A stretch of DNA of 64,000 nt from positions 62,001 through 126,000 of the forward strand of contig NZ_VHLG01000015.1 of assembly GCF_006516955.1 (NCBI RefSeq). Direction: 5' to 3'. The notes under the pieces are model-generated. The model was not told where the DNA came from, did not search any database, and saw only the letters and a program-made list of their open reading frames with translations. Position numbers and translations under genes: made by a program. Numbering within the stretch: the stretch's first letter is position 1; each line of letters opens with the position of its first letter. The stretch is from Martelella alba (lineage in GTDB: Bacteria > Pseudomonadota > Alphaproteobacteria > Rhizobiales > Rhizobiaceae). Below, piece by piece: positions 46,646 to 55,908 of the stretch.

Positions 46646-48151
46646 TTAAGCAAGACGCCGATATTCGATCATGCGGGCACGGCTCAGCACCAGTTCCAGC
46701 CGGTTCTCACCAAGCCGGTGAAGCAGGATCCGCTTTGTCCAGGGACCATCAACAAGGGTAAACAGGAAACGCCCCTTGCCCAGCGACGTCAAAGCCATGC
46801 GCTGACGAACCGGCCCAACCCCCATGATCACCGCATCGCCATCAATCTCAAGCATTGCCCCTTCCGGTGAGAGATAGCGTCCAGACAGCGCTTTCGGCAC
46901 ACCATCATTCACAGCCGGGCGGAAGCGGCGTTCAGCATGGCCGATGACGCCGATGATATCATCGCCGTCACGTCTGAGAAGCGCGGGCGATGTCGGCGAA
47001 CGGGTTGACACAACACCGCCCTCATCGGCGTAAAGTGTATCTTCGTTATCCAGATAGGTGAGCGCCGACTTCTTAACCTCAAGCCACCACGGGCCTGTCT
47101 CGGTCACATAAATCCCGTCGGGCAGTTCGTCACTGATAACAGGCAGTGCCTCCCCGGTAAGCGCCGCCATGGTTTCCAGCGCAATCTTGTAGGCGTTAAC
47201 GTCTTCGCGATTGGCAACAACGACAATACCGGTATTGCTGCTACGATCGACCAGGAAATGGCTTTTATAGCCCGGATGCGAACCGCCATGGCCGTAAAGC
47301 ATGCGTGAACCGAGCGCCACCTGGCGGATACCGAGACCGTAGCCGGTCTCACGCCCGTCGGCAAAATGGCGTGACTTTGCCAGCTGATCGAAGAGACCGG
47401 CATGGCCCCCCGCCCCCATCATCAGAGCACCAACCCAGCGCGCCAGCGCTGTCACACTGCCGGTCATGCTGCCGGATGCGGAAATATGCAGGCCCGCGGC
47501 TGAAAGCTGCCAGCCCTTGCCGTCATACCAGTAGCCGGGCACGAGACCATCAACGGGATCATTCCAGACATCCGGTGCATCAAGACGAACACCAAGGGCT
47601 TTACCCTCATCGCGGATATAGTCGCGGAAGAATATGCCCCTGCGCTCCAACGCCGCCTCGACCAGCCGGTAGCCGGTATTGGAATAGGAAATTTCCGCGC
47701 CGGCGGGAAAATTCAGCCGCGACATCCTGAACAGGAATTCAAGCAGGGGACCGGATTTGGTTTCCGTAAAAACAGACAGGCCCAGAAGGGTCAGGCATTC
47801 TCGCACATCCGGCAGGCCACCGGTCATGTCGAGCGCCTGTCCCACCGTCACGTCGGAAAGTGGCGGCTGCAACTCGGGCAGATGGCGCCATAGCGGGTCT
47901 TCCAGCGCGATGACATCCCTATGGGCCAACACCAGAGCGGCGAAGGCATGTTTGGTGACAGAGGCATAGCGGACGACGCTTTCTTCCGTGAACGGCGCCC
48001 TGGTCGAGAGACTTTCCAGACCACCTGCGGTGATCACACGTGGACCGGACGCATCGAAAACGATGACTGCACCACCCGGCTCATCAGCGCCCCAGCCCGC
48101 TGAAAATCCCCTGGCTGCCTTTTCCGCCGCATTCCAGTCCAACACTGCCAT
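46646..48151 (-). CDS. dap: D-aminopeptidase (S12 penicillin-binding fold)
   Basis: A 501-residue serine hydrolase. Active-site Ser64-x-x-Lys67 (SVTK), Tyr156-Ser-Asn158 and His288 in HGGSHPG; these are almost the same positions as in the Ochrobactrum D-aminopeptidase (recalled as Ser62, Lys65, Tyr153, His287 in about 520 residues). The catalytic domain spans about 1-330 and two beta-barrel-like C-terminal domains follow. It frees N-terminal D-residues such as D-Ala from peptides and amides. No signal peptide. ATG at 48151 has AAAGGA upstream; the longer frame to 48376 runs into the ATPase gene. It ends the peptide importer operon. Confidence 0.88.
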   Translation of the reverse strand: MAVLDWNAAEKAARGFSAGWGADEPGGAVIVFDASGPRVITAGGLESLSTRAPFTEESVVRYASVTKHAFAALVLAHRDVIALEDPLWRHLPELQPPLSDVTVGQALDMTGGLPDVRECLTLLGLSVFTETKSGPLLEFLFRMSRLNFPAGAEISYSNTGYRLVEAALERRGIFFRDYIRDEGKALGVRLDAPDVWNDPVDGLVPGYWYDGKGWQLSAAGLHISASGSMTGSVTALARWVGALMMGAGGHAGLFDQLAKSRHFADGRETGYGLGIRQVALGSRMLYGHGGSHPGYKSHFLVDRSSNTGIVVVANREDVNAYKIALETMAALTGEALPVISDELPDGIYVTETGPWWLEVKKSALTYLDNEDTLYADEGGVVSTRSPTSPALLRRDGDDIIGVIGHAERRFRPAVNDGVPKALSGRYLSPEGAMLEIDGDAVIMGVGPVRQRMALTSLGKGRFLFTLVDGPWTKRILLHRLGENRLELVLSRARMIEYRRLA

Positions 48152-48182
48152 GTCCTTTATCCTGCTATTGCATGAGCCCGTT

Positions 48183-48944
48183 TCAGGGCAATATCTCCGT
48201 CTCCGGCTCTTCAAGCTCAATGCTGAGCGCCCGCAATTCCTTTGTGTGCGGGTGCGAAACATTGCCGTGACGCAATTTCTCCGCCGTAACCTGTTCCACC
48301 ATCTCACCGCCAAGCATGACGCCGACATCCGCGCACATATGGGCAACGACCGCCAGGTTATGACTAACCATAACAAAGGTGAGATTGTGTTCGCGGCGCA
48401 GCGCCACGAGAAGATTCAGGATTTCCGCCTGTACCGAGACATCGAGGGCAGAGGTCGGTTCATCAAGCAGCAGCACCTCAGGCTCGGCAATCAGGGCTCG
48501 GGCAATCGCCACGCGCTGGCGCTGACCGCCGGAAAGCTGATGGGGAAAGCGAAACCGGACCGATTGCGGCAGGGCGACATCATCGAGCGCATTGGCGATG
48601 CGCGCGTCAATCCGGTCCATGCCATGAACCAGCGGCAGTTCGCTCAGGATGCGATCAATCGTCTGGCGCGGATGCAGCGAGCCGTAAGGGTCCTGAAACA
48701 CCATTTGTACCTTGCGGAAAAAGGCGCGGTCGCGCTGCGCCCCGACGGCATTGCCGCCAAAGGAAATTCGCCCCTGCCAGTCGTGATTAAGGCCAGCCAT
48801 GGCCCGCAAGACCGTCGATTTGCCCGAGCCGCTTTCACCGACTATGCCGAAACTGCCGCCAGCCGGCACATGGAAGGAGACCCCTTTCACCACTTCACGG
48901 CCGGAAAAGGCAATGCGCAGGTTGTCGATATCAATGTCGATCAT
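48183..48944 (-). CDS. Peptide-type ABC transporter ATPase (DppF-like)
   Basis: A 253-residue ATPase, shorter than usual because it lacks the C-terminal cysteine extension. Walker [10 protein letters not shown]-loop [12 protein letters not shown], signature [15 protein letters not shown], Walker [12 protein letters not shown]; the switch position reads MVSHN, with Asn in place of the more common Asp after His. The ATG at 48944 overlaps the previous stop (ATGA) with GGAG upstream. Works with the next ATPase and the permeases of this operon. Confidence 0.92.
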   Translation of the reverse strand: MIDIDIDNLRIAFSGREVVKGVSFHVPAGGSFGIVGESGSGKSTVLRAMAGLNHDWQGRISFGGNAVGAQRDRAFFRKVQMVFQDPYGSLHPRQTIDRILSELPLVHGMDRIDARIANALDDVALPQSVRFRFPHQLSGGQRQRVAIARALIAEPEVLLLDEPTSALDVSVQAEILNLLVALRREHNLTFVMVSHNLAVVAHMCADVGVMLGGEMVEQVTAEKLRHGNVSHPHTKELRALSIELEEPETEILP

Positions 48945-49771
48945 TTCAGCCACTCCGGATCGCGCTGAAGCACGGGCAGTTCGTCGCGCGGATGCGTGAG
49001 CGACGGCATGCAGTTCAACAGCCCTTTCGTGTAGGGATGTTTCGCCCGGGCAAGTTCGGATGCTTCAAGCTCCTCGACCACGTGGCCGGCATACATGACC
49101 ATGACGCGGTCGCAGAAATGCGACACCAGCGACAGGTCATGGCTGATCATGATCAGCCCCATGCCACGCTCAGAGACAAGCCGGTCGATCAGCCGCATGA
49201 TTTCCGCCTGGACGGTGGCATCCAGCGCCGAGGTCGGTTCGTCGGCAATCAGAAGTTCCGGATCTGGCGCCAGCATCATGGCGATCATGACGCGCTGGCC
49301 CATACCGCCGGAAACCTCATGCGGATAAGAAGCCGCCACTTCGCGCGGATTGCGGATCTGCACCTTGTCGAGCAGATCGATCGCCGCCTCGCGCGCTTCA
49401 CGACGGCTGCCACCCTTGTGGAAACGCCAGCTTTCGGCCACCTGGGAACCGATGGATTTCACCGGATTAAGCGAATATTTCGGATCCTGCAGAATGAACC
49501 CGGCCCGTTTGCCGCGGATCTGGCGCATGCCGCGCTCATTGGCCCTGAGGATATCGATGCCGTCGAAATTGATGGCATCGGCGTCCACCTTTGCCTGTGG
49601 CGGCAGAAGTTTCAGCAGCGCCCGCGCGGTCAGGCTCTTGCCGGAGCCGGACTCACCGACGATGCCAAGCTTCTCGCGACCGAGATGCAGCGAAACGCCC
49701 TTGACCGCCTCGGAAATACCACCGGACCGCGTCGGAAACCCGATCCTGAGATTTTCAATATTCACCAGCAC
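48941..49771 (-). CDS. Peptide-type ABC transporter ATPase (DppD-like)
   Basis: A 276-residue ATPase: Walker [10 protein letters not shown]-loop [27 protein letters not shown] signature, Walker [25 protein letters not shown] start with GGGAGA upstream, 2 nt after the permease stop. The C-terminus is short and lacks the cysteine motif, like its partner. Confidence 0.92.
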   Translation of the reverse strand: MLVNIENLRIGFPTRSGGISEAVKGVSLHLGREKLGIVGESGSGKSLTARALLKLLPPQAKVDADAINFDGIDILRANERGMRQIRGKRAGFILQDPKYSLNPVKSIGSQVAESWRFHKGGSRREAREAAIDLLDKVQIRNPREVAASYPHEVSGGMGQRVMIAMMLAPDPELLIADEPTSALDATVQAEIMRLIDRLVSERGMGLIMISHDLSLVSHFCDRVMVMYAGHVVEELEASELARAKHPYTKGLLNCMPSLTHPRDELPVLQRDPEWLK

Positions 49772-49773
49772 GA

Positions 49774-50673
49774 TCAGTCTCCCTTCGGATCGAGAACGTC
49801 ATGGAGGGCATCGCCGAGGAAATTGAAGGCGAGCGAGACGATGAAGATGGCCGCACCGGGAGCCGCCGCCACCCACCACTGATCGAAGATGAAGCGCTTG
49901 GCCGTGGCAATCATCGCCCCCCATTCGGGTGAAGGCGGCTGCGCACCCATGCCGAGAAAGCCGAGGCTGGCGGCGGTGATGATGATCGAGCTCATGTCGA
50001 GCGTCACCCGCACGATCATGTTCGGCGTGCAGAGCGGCGCGACATGATGAAAGACGATGCGCCAGTTGGATGCCCCCGTCAGCCGGTAGGCAGCGATGAA
50101 GTCCGAATTGCGCACCGTCAGCGTATCGGCGCGTGCCAGCCGCGCATAAGGTGGCCAGGCGGTGAGCGCGATGGCAAGGATAGCGCTTTCGACACCCGGT
50201 GTCAGGGCCGCAACAAAGGCAAGCGCCAGAATGAGGCGCGGAAAGGCGAGAAACACATCCGTCACCCGCATCAGCGCCTTGTCGACGATGCCGCCGAAAT
50301 AGCCGGCAATCGCACCGATCGCCAGCCCGATGGGGGCGACAATGATGACCACCGAAACCACCATGCCAAGCGTAACACGGCTGCCGTAGATGATGCGTGA
50401 ATAGATATCGCGACCAAGCTCATCCGTGCCCAGCCAGTATTCGGCAGACGGCGGCGCCAGGCGCAGATCGAGGTTCTGCGCGGCGGGATTATGGGTCGCC
50501 AGCAGCGGCGCGGCCAGCGCCATGAAGAAGAAGAGAAGCACGATGACAAGGCCCATCATGCCGAGCGTATTATGGCGCAGTGACAACCAGATACGATAGC
50601 GGTTGGCCCAGCTGGCCTGTCGTCGCGACGTTGGCGCTTCATCAAGCAGCCAGTCGGAAAGTTTTGCAAACAT
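49774..50673 (-). CDS. Peptide-type ABC transporter permease (DppC-like)
   Basis: A 299-residue permease: N-terminal helix about 40-60, LGTDELGRDIYSRIIYGSR, coupling loop FIAAYRLTGASNWRIVFHHV, SLGFLGMGAQPPSPEWGAM, and LDPKGD end. I chose the ATG at 50673, 1 nt after the stop of the B permease; the longer frame to 50769 lies inside that gene. Confidence 0.92.
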   Translation of the reverse strand: MFAKLSDWLLDEAPTSRRQASWANRYRIWLSLRHNTLGMMGLVIVLLFFFMALAAPLLATHNPAAQNLDLRLAPPSAEYWLGTDELGRDIYSRIIYGSRVTLGMVVSVVIIVAPIGLAIGAIAGYFGGIVDKALMRVTDVFLAFPRLILALAFVAALTPGVESAILAIALTAWPPYARLARADTLTVRNSDFIAAYRLTGASNWRIVFHHVAPLCTPNMIVRVTLDMSSIIITAASLGFLGMGAQPPSPEWGAMIATAKRFIFDQWWVAAAPGAAIFIVSLAFNFLGDALHDVLDPKGD

Positions 50674-50674
50674 G

Positions 50675-51688
50675 TCAGCGAACCCGTGGATCGAACAGGC
50701 GGTAGAGAAGATCGGCCAGAAGATTGAGCCCGACATAGATGACACCGATGAGCAGCGTCGCGCCCACAACCGGGTTCATGTCGGCGTTTAGAAGCGCCGT
50801 GGTCAGATACTGGCCGAGGCCGGGCCAGGCAAACACCGTCTCGGTGACGACAGCACCTTCCAGCAGTCCGGCATAGGTGAGCGCCAGCACGGTGACCAGC
50901 TGCACCGCGACCGTCGGGAAGGCATGCGACCAGATAACCGAGCGAAGCGGCAACCCCTTGGCACGGGCGGTAATGACGAATTCACCTTTGAGCGCGTCGA
51001 TCATGAAAGCGCGTGTCATACGGGCGATATAGGCCATCGAGAAATAGGCAAGAATGCAGACCGGCTGCGTCAGATGCGCAACGGCGTCCCAGAAGGCACC
51101 GGTATCGCCGGCAAGCAGCGAATCGATCGTCAGGAGACCGGTTTTGACCGGAACCATGCCATCATAGATGATGCCCTGACGGCCCGGACCGGGGGTGAGC
51201 CCCAGAGCCTTGTAGAAGACGATCAACGAAATCAACGCCAGCAGGAAGACCGGAATGGAATGACCGGCAAAGCAGACAATGCGGATGACCTGATCGGTGA
51301 CGGAGCCCTGACGCACGGCAGCCCAAACACCGAGCGGAATACCGATAATCATCGACAGGATGAGCGCATAGGTCGCCAGTTCGAAGGTTGCCGGGAAATA
51401 ATGGCCGATGTCGTAGGTGACCGGATTTTTGGTCAGGATCGACATGCCGAGATCACCATGCAGCAGCTGCCAGATATAATCGGCGAACTGCACCGGAAGG
51501 GGCTTGTCCAGCCCCATGGCGATCCGGGTCTGCTCGACCACGGATTGCGGTGCGTTGTCGCCAACGGCGGCAATGACCGGATCGACCGGCATGACCCGGC
51601 CGATCAGGAAGGTAACGACCGTCAGCCCGAACAGCGTCACGAGGACGCTGCCCAGGGTGCCGGAAAAGCCCTTCAGAAAACCCTTCAC
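50675..51688 (-). CDS. Peptide-type ABC transporter permease (DppB-like)
   Basis: A 337-residue permease with the family outline: MPVDPVIAAVGDNAPQ, LLHGDLGMSILT, FVITARAKGLPLRSVIWSHA coupling loop, ETVFAWPGLGQYL, end DPRVR. The first extracytoplasmic motif reads MPVDPV instead of PGDPA. GTG start overlaps the SBP stop (GTGA). Second gene of the operon SBP-B-C-D-F-dap. Confidence 0.92.
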   Translation of the reverse strand: MKGFLKGFSGTLGSVLVTLFGLTVVTFLIGRVMPVDPVIAAVGDNAPQSVVEQTRIAMGLDKPLPVQFADYIWQLLHGDLGMSILTKNPVTYDIGHYFPATFELATYALILSMIIGIPLGVWAAVRQGSVTDQVIRIVCFAGHSIPVFLLALISLIVFYKALGLTPGPGRQGIIYDGMVPVKTGLLTIDSLLAGDTGAFWDAVAHLTQPVCILAYFSMAYIARMTRAFMIDALKGEFVITARAKGLPLRSVIWSHAFPTVAVQLVTVLALTYAGLLEGAVVTETVFAWPGLGQYLTTALLNADMNPVVGATLLIGVIYVGLNLLADLLYRLFDPRVR

Positions 51689-53280
51689 GACTTGGTGGTC
51701 TCCTCATAGCTATTCGAGGAGGAGAAGACCTGAAGGCGGAAGCCGTCGATACCGGTGCGGCAAACGGCCGTATCGGTCTTCTGGAACATGAAGGCGAAGG
51801 GGCTGTTATCCATGTAGTCCTTCTGCAGGGCTTCATAGAGTTCCAGACGCTTTGCCGGGTCCTTCTCGTCACGCGCGGCCTTGGCGCGCGCGGCGAAATC
51901 GGCATTCTGGAAATGCGAACGCCAGATGAACGGCCGGTCCTTGGCGTCATCGGCATTGTCTTCATTGATGCAGAAGACTTCCGCATTCGAGTTCGGATCG
52001 AAATAATCCGTCCCCCAGGACGACATCGCCATTTCGTGCTGGCGGGCACGCATCTTGGTCAGAACCTGACGGTTCTCACCGGCCATGAGGTTTACCTTGA
52101 TGCCGATTTCGGCAAGGCTTGCCTGAACCGCCTGGGCGATATCCGGATAGGGCTGGTTCGAATAGTGATCGAGGGTGATCTCGAAACCATCGGCAAGTCC
52201 GGCTTCAGCCATCAGCGCCTTGGCCTTGTCGATATCCTTGTGGAACGGCGTATCGGTGACAGCGCCAGGAATGCCCGAAGGCTCGAAGCTCTGATGCACC
52301 GCATAGGTCATCGGCACGATATTCTTCTGCATGCCGTCATAGTCCAGCGCCCATTTGATCGCCTGCCAGACTTCGGGCTTGGCCAGATATTCATTGTTCT
52401 GGTTGAGCGAGATCAGCATCAGCGATGCGATTTCCTGGCGGATCGTATTGAAGCCGTCAACGCCTTCAACCTGCTTGAGCTGTTCTGTCGTCAGGTTGCG
52501 GGCAATATCGGCATCGCCCTTCTGCAGCATCAAAAGCTGCGACGACGGATCGGCGACGTGGCGCAGCACGATGCGCTGGAGATTGCCCTTGTACGGGCCA
52601 TGCGGGTTGACCGTCAGGCCAATGGTCTCGCTCGGCTTCCAGGCCTGCAGCACGAAGGGGCCGGAGCCGGCACTGTTCTTGTTGAGCCAGGTCTTGCCCA
52701 TGTCATCGCCTTCGACATGCGCTTCAACGACAGCCTTTTCGACGATCGCGCCGACGCTGGCCGACAAGCAGTAGAGCAGGAAGGAAATCGCAGTCGGCTC
52801 GGCCGTGGTCAGGGTGACGGTCTTGTCATCGACGGCAACGATAGCCTGATCGACATTTTCAGGCGTGAAGCCGAACTGGCCGATGATGAAAGCGGCACCG
52901 CCATTGATCTTGATGGCGCGCTGCAGCGAATAGGCGACGTCTTCGGCCGTGACCGGATTGCCCGATGCAAAGCTTGCCTCAGCCAGCTTGAAGGTGAACA
53001 CCTTGCCGCTGTCATCAACGCTCCAGCTTGCAGCCAGAACCGGCTGAATTTTCGACGGATCGTCCGGATCGGGAACAATCAGATTTTCATAGAGATTGGT
53101 GCAGACTTCACCGGCCAGCGCCTCGTAATTGGCATGCGGATCAAGGGTGGTGATGTTGTCGAGCTGCTGGGCGACGACCAGAATATCCTTCGGCGTATCG
53201 GCGAAAGCCTTGGTAAGGTCGAGGTAAGATAAAACAGGCACAACGGCGCTGCCGATCAGGAGTTGTCGTCTGGAAATCAT
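51685..53280 (-). CDS. Solute-binding protein, family 5, with Tat signal
   Basis: A 531-residue periplasmic binding protein. The N-terminus MISRRQLLIG has the twin-arginine motif followed by a moderate hydrophobic stretch and cleavage near KAFA, so export of the folded protein by Tat is likely. Then LDNITTLDPHANYEALAG, family-5 cores, and a polar C-terminus. First gene of the peptide importer operon; GGGAA precedes the ATG. With a D-aminopeptidase in the operon the ligand is probably a D-residue-containing peptide or amide (inference). Confidence 0.9.
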   Translation of the reverse strand: MISRRQLLIGSAVVPVLSYLDLTKAFADTPKDILVVAQQLDNITTLDPHANYEALAGEVCTNLYENLIVPDPDDPSKIQPVLAASWSVDDSGKVFTFKLAEASFASGNPVTAEDVAYSLQRAIKINGGAAFIIGQFGFTPENVDQAIVAVDDKTVTLTTAEPTAISFLLYCLSASVGAIVEKAVVEAHVEGDDMGKTWLNKNSAGSGPFVLQAWKPSETIGLTVNPHGPYKGNLQRIVLRHVADPSSQLLMLQKGDADIARNLTTEQLKQVEGVDGFNTIRQEIASLMLISLNQNNEYLAKPEVWQAIKWALDYDGMQKNIVPMTYAVHQSFEPSGIPGAVTDTPFHKDIDKAKALMAEAGLADGFEITLDHYSNQPYPDIAQAVQASLAEIGIKVNLMAGENRQVLTKMRARQHEMAMSSWGTDYFDPNSNAEVFCINEDNADDAKDRPFIWRSHFQNADFAARAKAARDEKDPAKRLELYEALQKDYMDNSPFAFMFQKTDTAVCRTGIDGFRLQVFSSSNSYEETTKS

Positions 53281-53525
53281 CTGTCTTGTTCCCTTTCAAT
53301 CCGGTATTGCCGGTTGCAAAAATGCGGCCCAAACTGGCTGCATATTTTTTTGGCAAACGGTCAGACATGCTGTTATCAGGGCAAGACAGGACTGACCAAT
53401 TCCGTTTTTTGCAGGGCCTATGCAGGCTTTGCATTTGTTCTCCACCAAGCCGGAGCCCATAAAGGAACATCCTCCGTGCACTTCGCATTCCCGGCATTTC
53501 CGGCAAAACTCTCAGGACAATATCC
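53281..53525. promoter_or_regulatory. Divergent promoter region (peptide importer / M19 dipeptidase)
   Basis: A 245 bp gap between divergent starts. AT-rich tract with a run of T near 53345. No clear operator. Shared control of importer and dipeptidase is likely from the arrangement only. Confidence 0.4.
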
Positions 53526-54566
53526 ATGCCTCCCTTCTCCGATACGCCTGTTTTCGACGGCCACAATGACGTCCTTCTGCGCTTGCGCCGCGCAGGCAAG
53601 CCGGATCCGGCGAAAGCCTTTCTGGATGGGGAAAATGAAGGCCACATCGACCTGCCGCGGGCCCGCGAGGGCGGTTTTGCCGGCGGGCTTTGCGCGCTCT
53701 ATATCCCGTCCCCGAGCTATGAGAAGGATGCCAATGGCAACGTCCCGGCACCCGCCCAACCCGATGCGCTGAACGAAACCATGGCCATGGCGCGGCTACT
53801 GTTTGAGATCGAACGGCGATCGGCAGGTGATGTGACGGTCTGTCGCACGGCAGCCGATATCCGCAATGCGATTGCCAAAGGTTCCTTTGCTGCTGTTTTC
53901 CACATCGAAGGCGCCGAAGCGATCGGCGCGGACCTCGATGCGCTCTACGTTCTGCATCAGGCGGGGCTGCGCACGCTTGGCCCGGTCTGGAGCCGTCCCA
54001 ACATCTTCGCCTTCGGCGTACCCTTCCGCTTTCCCTCAAGCCCCGATATTGGTCCGGGCCTCACCGATACCGGCAAGGCGCTGATCCGCGCCTGCAACGC
54101 GCTGAAGATCATGGTCGACCTGTCGCATATGAATGAGAAGGGCTTCTGGGATATCGCCGCAATTTCCGACGCGCCGCTGGTTGCGTCCCACTCCAATGTT
54201 CAGGCGCTGTGCCAGCACTCGCGCAATGCCACCGACCGCCAGCTTGATGCGATCGGCGAAACCAACGGGCTGATCGGCATTAATTTCGGCGTTCTCTTCC
54301 TCAACAAGGATGGTGTCAAGGATCCCTCGATCGGCGTTGAACCGCTGATCGACCATATCGATTATGTCGCCAACCGGATTGGCATTGACCATATCGCCCT
54401 CGGTTCGGATTTCGACGGCACCACGATTGCCACAGAGCTGAAGGATTGCCGTGGCGTGCGTCTGATCGTCAAAGCCCTGAAAGCCCGCGGCTATGATGAT
54501 GCCGCGATCGCCAAGGTTACCCATGAGAACTGGATTCGCGTTCTCGGCGCGACATGGGGCGCCTAA
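53526..54566 (+). CDS. Membrane-dipeptidase-type zinc dipeptidase (M19)
   Basis: A 346-residue binuclear zinc dipeptidase of the renal dipeptidase family, without signal peptide. Metal residues by pattern: H13 and D15 (DGHND), bridging E128 (FHIEGAEAI), H201 (DLSHMN), H222 (ASHSN) and D295 (GSDFDG). M19 enzymes cut dipeptides and tolerate a D-residue at the C-terminal position, which fits the D-amino acid theme. First gene of a pair with the enolase-superfamily gene; AGGA precedes the ATG. Divergent from the importer operon. Confidence 0.92.
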   Translation: MPPFSDTPVFDGHNDVLLRLRRAGKPDPAKAFLDGENEGHIDLPRAREGGFAGGLCALYIPSPSYEKDANGNVPAPAQPDALNETMAMARLLFEIERRSAGDVTVCRTAADIRNAIAKGSFAAVFHIEGAEAIGADLDALYVLHQAGLRTLGPVWSRPNIFAFGVPFRFPSSPDIGPGLTDTGKALIRACNALKIMVDLSHMNEKGFWDIAAISDAPLVASHSNVQALCQHSRNATDRQLDAIGETNGLIGINFGVLFLNKDGVKDPSIGVEPLIDHIDYVANRIGIDHIALGSDFDGTTIATELKDCRGVRLIVKALKARGYDDAAIAKVTHENWIRVLGATWGA

Positions 54567-54656
54567 GCTGGCTCCGACCTGCCTTGGCAGCCCGCAGAGG
54601 CTGCTCTAGAAAGGTGGAGACGCGCCGCCGCGCCCGGGATTTGCGAGGCCTCCCCG

Positions 54657-55781
54657 ATGCAGCACAAAATTAGAAAACTGGACGTTCATCTTGTTTCTAC
54701 GCCGATACGCGGCGGCTTTTCCGATGCCACGCGCAAAGTCGAAACGATCGGCTTCCTGATCGTGCGGGTGACGACTGATCAGGGGCTGGAAGGCCTTGGC
54801 GTGACCTATCACGAGGTCGGCGGCGAGGCAACGGCCGAGCTGATAAGGCGCAGCATGGCGCCACGGCTGATCGGCCGCGATCCCTTTGATACGGAGGTGA
54901 TCTGGAGTGAATTCTTCCATTATCTGCGCGGCGTCGGCCGCAAGGGACTGACCTATTGCGCGCTCAGCGCCATCGATATCGCACTCTGGGATCTGAAAGG
55001 CAAAATCGTCGATCTGCCGATCTACAGACTTATCGGCGGCGGTCGCACAAAAGTTCCCGTCTATGCCAGCGGCGGCTGGACCTCCTATTCCGACGATGAA
55101 TTGCTGGAAGAGGTGACCGGCATGGTCGGGCGCGGATTTCGCGCCGTGAAATTCAAGGTCGGCAGTGACGGCGGCACCAATCCGCGCCGCGACGCCGAGC
55201 GCGTGCGCAAGGTCCGCGAGGCGGTCGGCCCGGATATCGCATTGATGGTCGATGCCAACAATGCCTTTGACGCGGCAACGGCCGTGCAACTGGCCAACCG
55301 CATCCGCGACTATGACATCACGCTGTTTGAAGAACCCGTCTTCGCTGATGACATGCCCGGCCTTCAGAGGTTCAAACGCGGCACGGATATCCCGCTGGCA
55401 ACAGGCGAGCACGAATATCTGAAGTTCGGCGTTCGCGACCTGCTCCTCCATCAAGCAGCGGACATCATTCAGGTCGATGGCACGCGGGCCGGCGGTTACA
55501 CCGAGATGATCAAATGCGCGGCACTCACCCAGGCCTGGAATGTGAGATTTGCACCACATGCGATGGAAAACATCCATCTGCAGCTGGCCGCAGCAATTCC
55601 TAATACGCTGTTTCTCGAGCGCCTGCTTATGTTTGAGGATCTGACCGCCAATGTCTTCGACAATGCACCCGTGCCGATCGATGGTTTCATGCATGTCCCC
55701 GATCTTCCGGGGCTCGGCCTGACGCTCAATATGGACTTCATCCGGGCCCACGATGAAACCAGCCCGGCCTCGCATATGTGA
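54657..55781 (+). CDS. Enolase-superfamily protein, mandelate racemase subgroup
   Basis: A 374-residue (beta/alpha)7beta barrel enzyme that abstracts a proton alpha to a carboxylate. Catalytic base K165/K167 in VKFKVG, metal ligands D199 (VDANN), E225 (FEEP) and E251 (TGEHE), and the His-Asp dyad H301 (APHAMEN) with D274 (IQVDGTRAGG), plus E321. The His-Asp dyad places it with mandelate racemase and acid-sugar dehydratases, not with the dipeptide epimerases that have a second Lys. It could racemise or dehydrate a hydroxy or sugar acid. 90 bp after the dipeptidase; terminator follows. Confidence 0.9.
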   Translation: MQHKIRKLDVHLVSTPIRGGFSDATRKVETIGFLIVRVTTDQGLEGLGVTYHEVGGEATAELIRRSMAPRLIGRDPFDTEVIWSEFFHYLRGVGRKGLTYCALSAIDIALWDLKGKIVDLPIYRLIGGGRTKVPVYASGGWTSYSDDELLEEVTGMVGRGFRAVKFKVGSDGGTNPRRDAERVRKVREAVGPDIALMVDANNAFDAATAVQLANRIRDYDITLFEEPVFADDMPGLQRFKRGTDIPLATGEHEYLKFGVRDLLLHQAADIIQVDGTRAGGYTEMIKCAALTQAWNVRFAPHAMENIHLQLAAAIPNTLFLERLLMFEDLTANVFDNAPVPIDGFMHVPDLPGLGLTLNMDFIRAHDETSPASHM

Positions 55782-55859
55782 GGATGCGGCGTGCCGAAGG
55801 GCTGATCACGCCAGCGCGGCGCAAAATGTCGGCACCGGTACGCACCGTGAGCCCCATGA

Positions 55860-55899
55860 ACAAAGGCTGGTTCGACCGCTCGGTTGAACCAGCCTTTGT
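55860..55899. terminator. Convergent terminator hairpin
   Basis: Perfect 14 bp stem ACAAAGGCTGGTTC/GAACCAGCCTTTGT between the convergent enolase-superfamily and HyuA genes, 78 nt past one stop and 9 nt past the other. T-runs are short on both sides. Confidence 0.8.
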
Positions 55900-55908
55900 C
55901 GTCCCGTT

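Noticed and set aside
51913-53232. A 439-codon plus-strand frame
   Set aside because: Antisense to the Tat-exported binding protein gene; composition-driven shadow. The same holds for the frame at 60542-61888 opposite the other binding protein.
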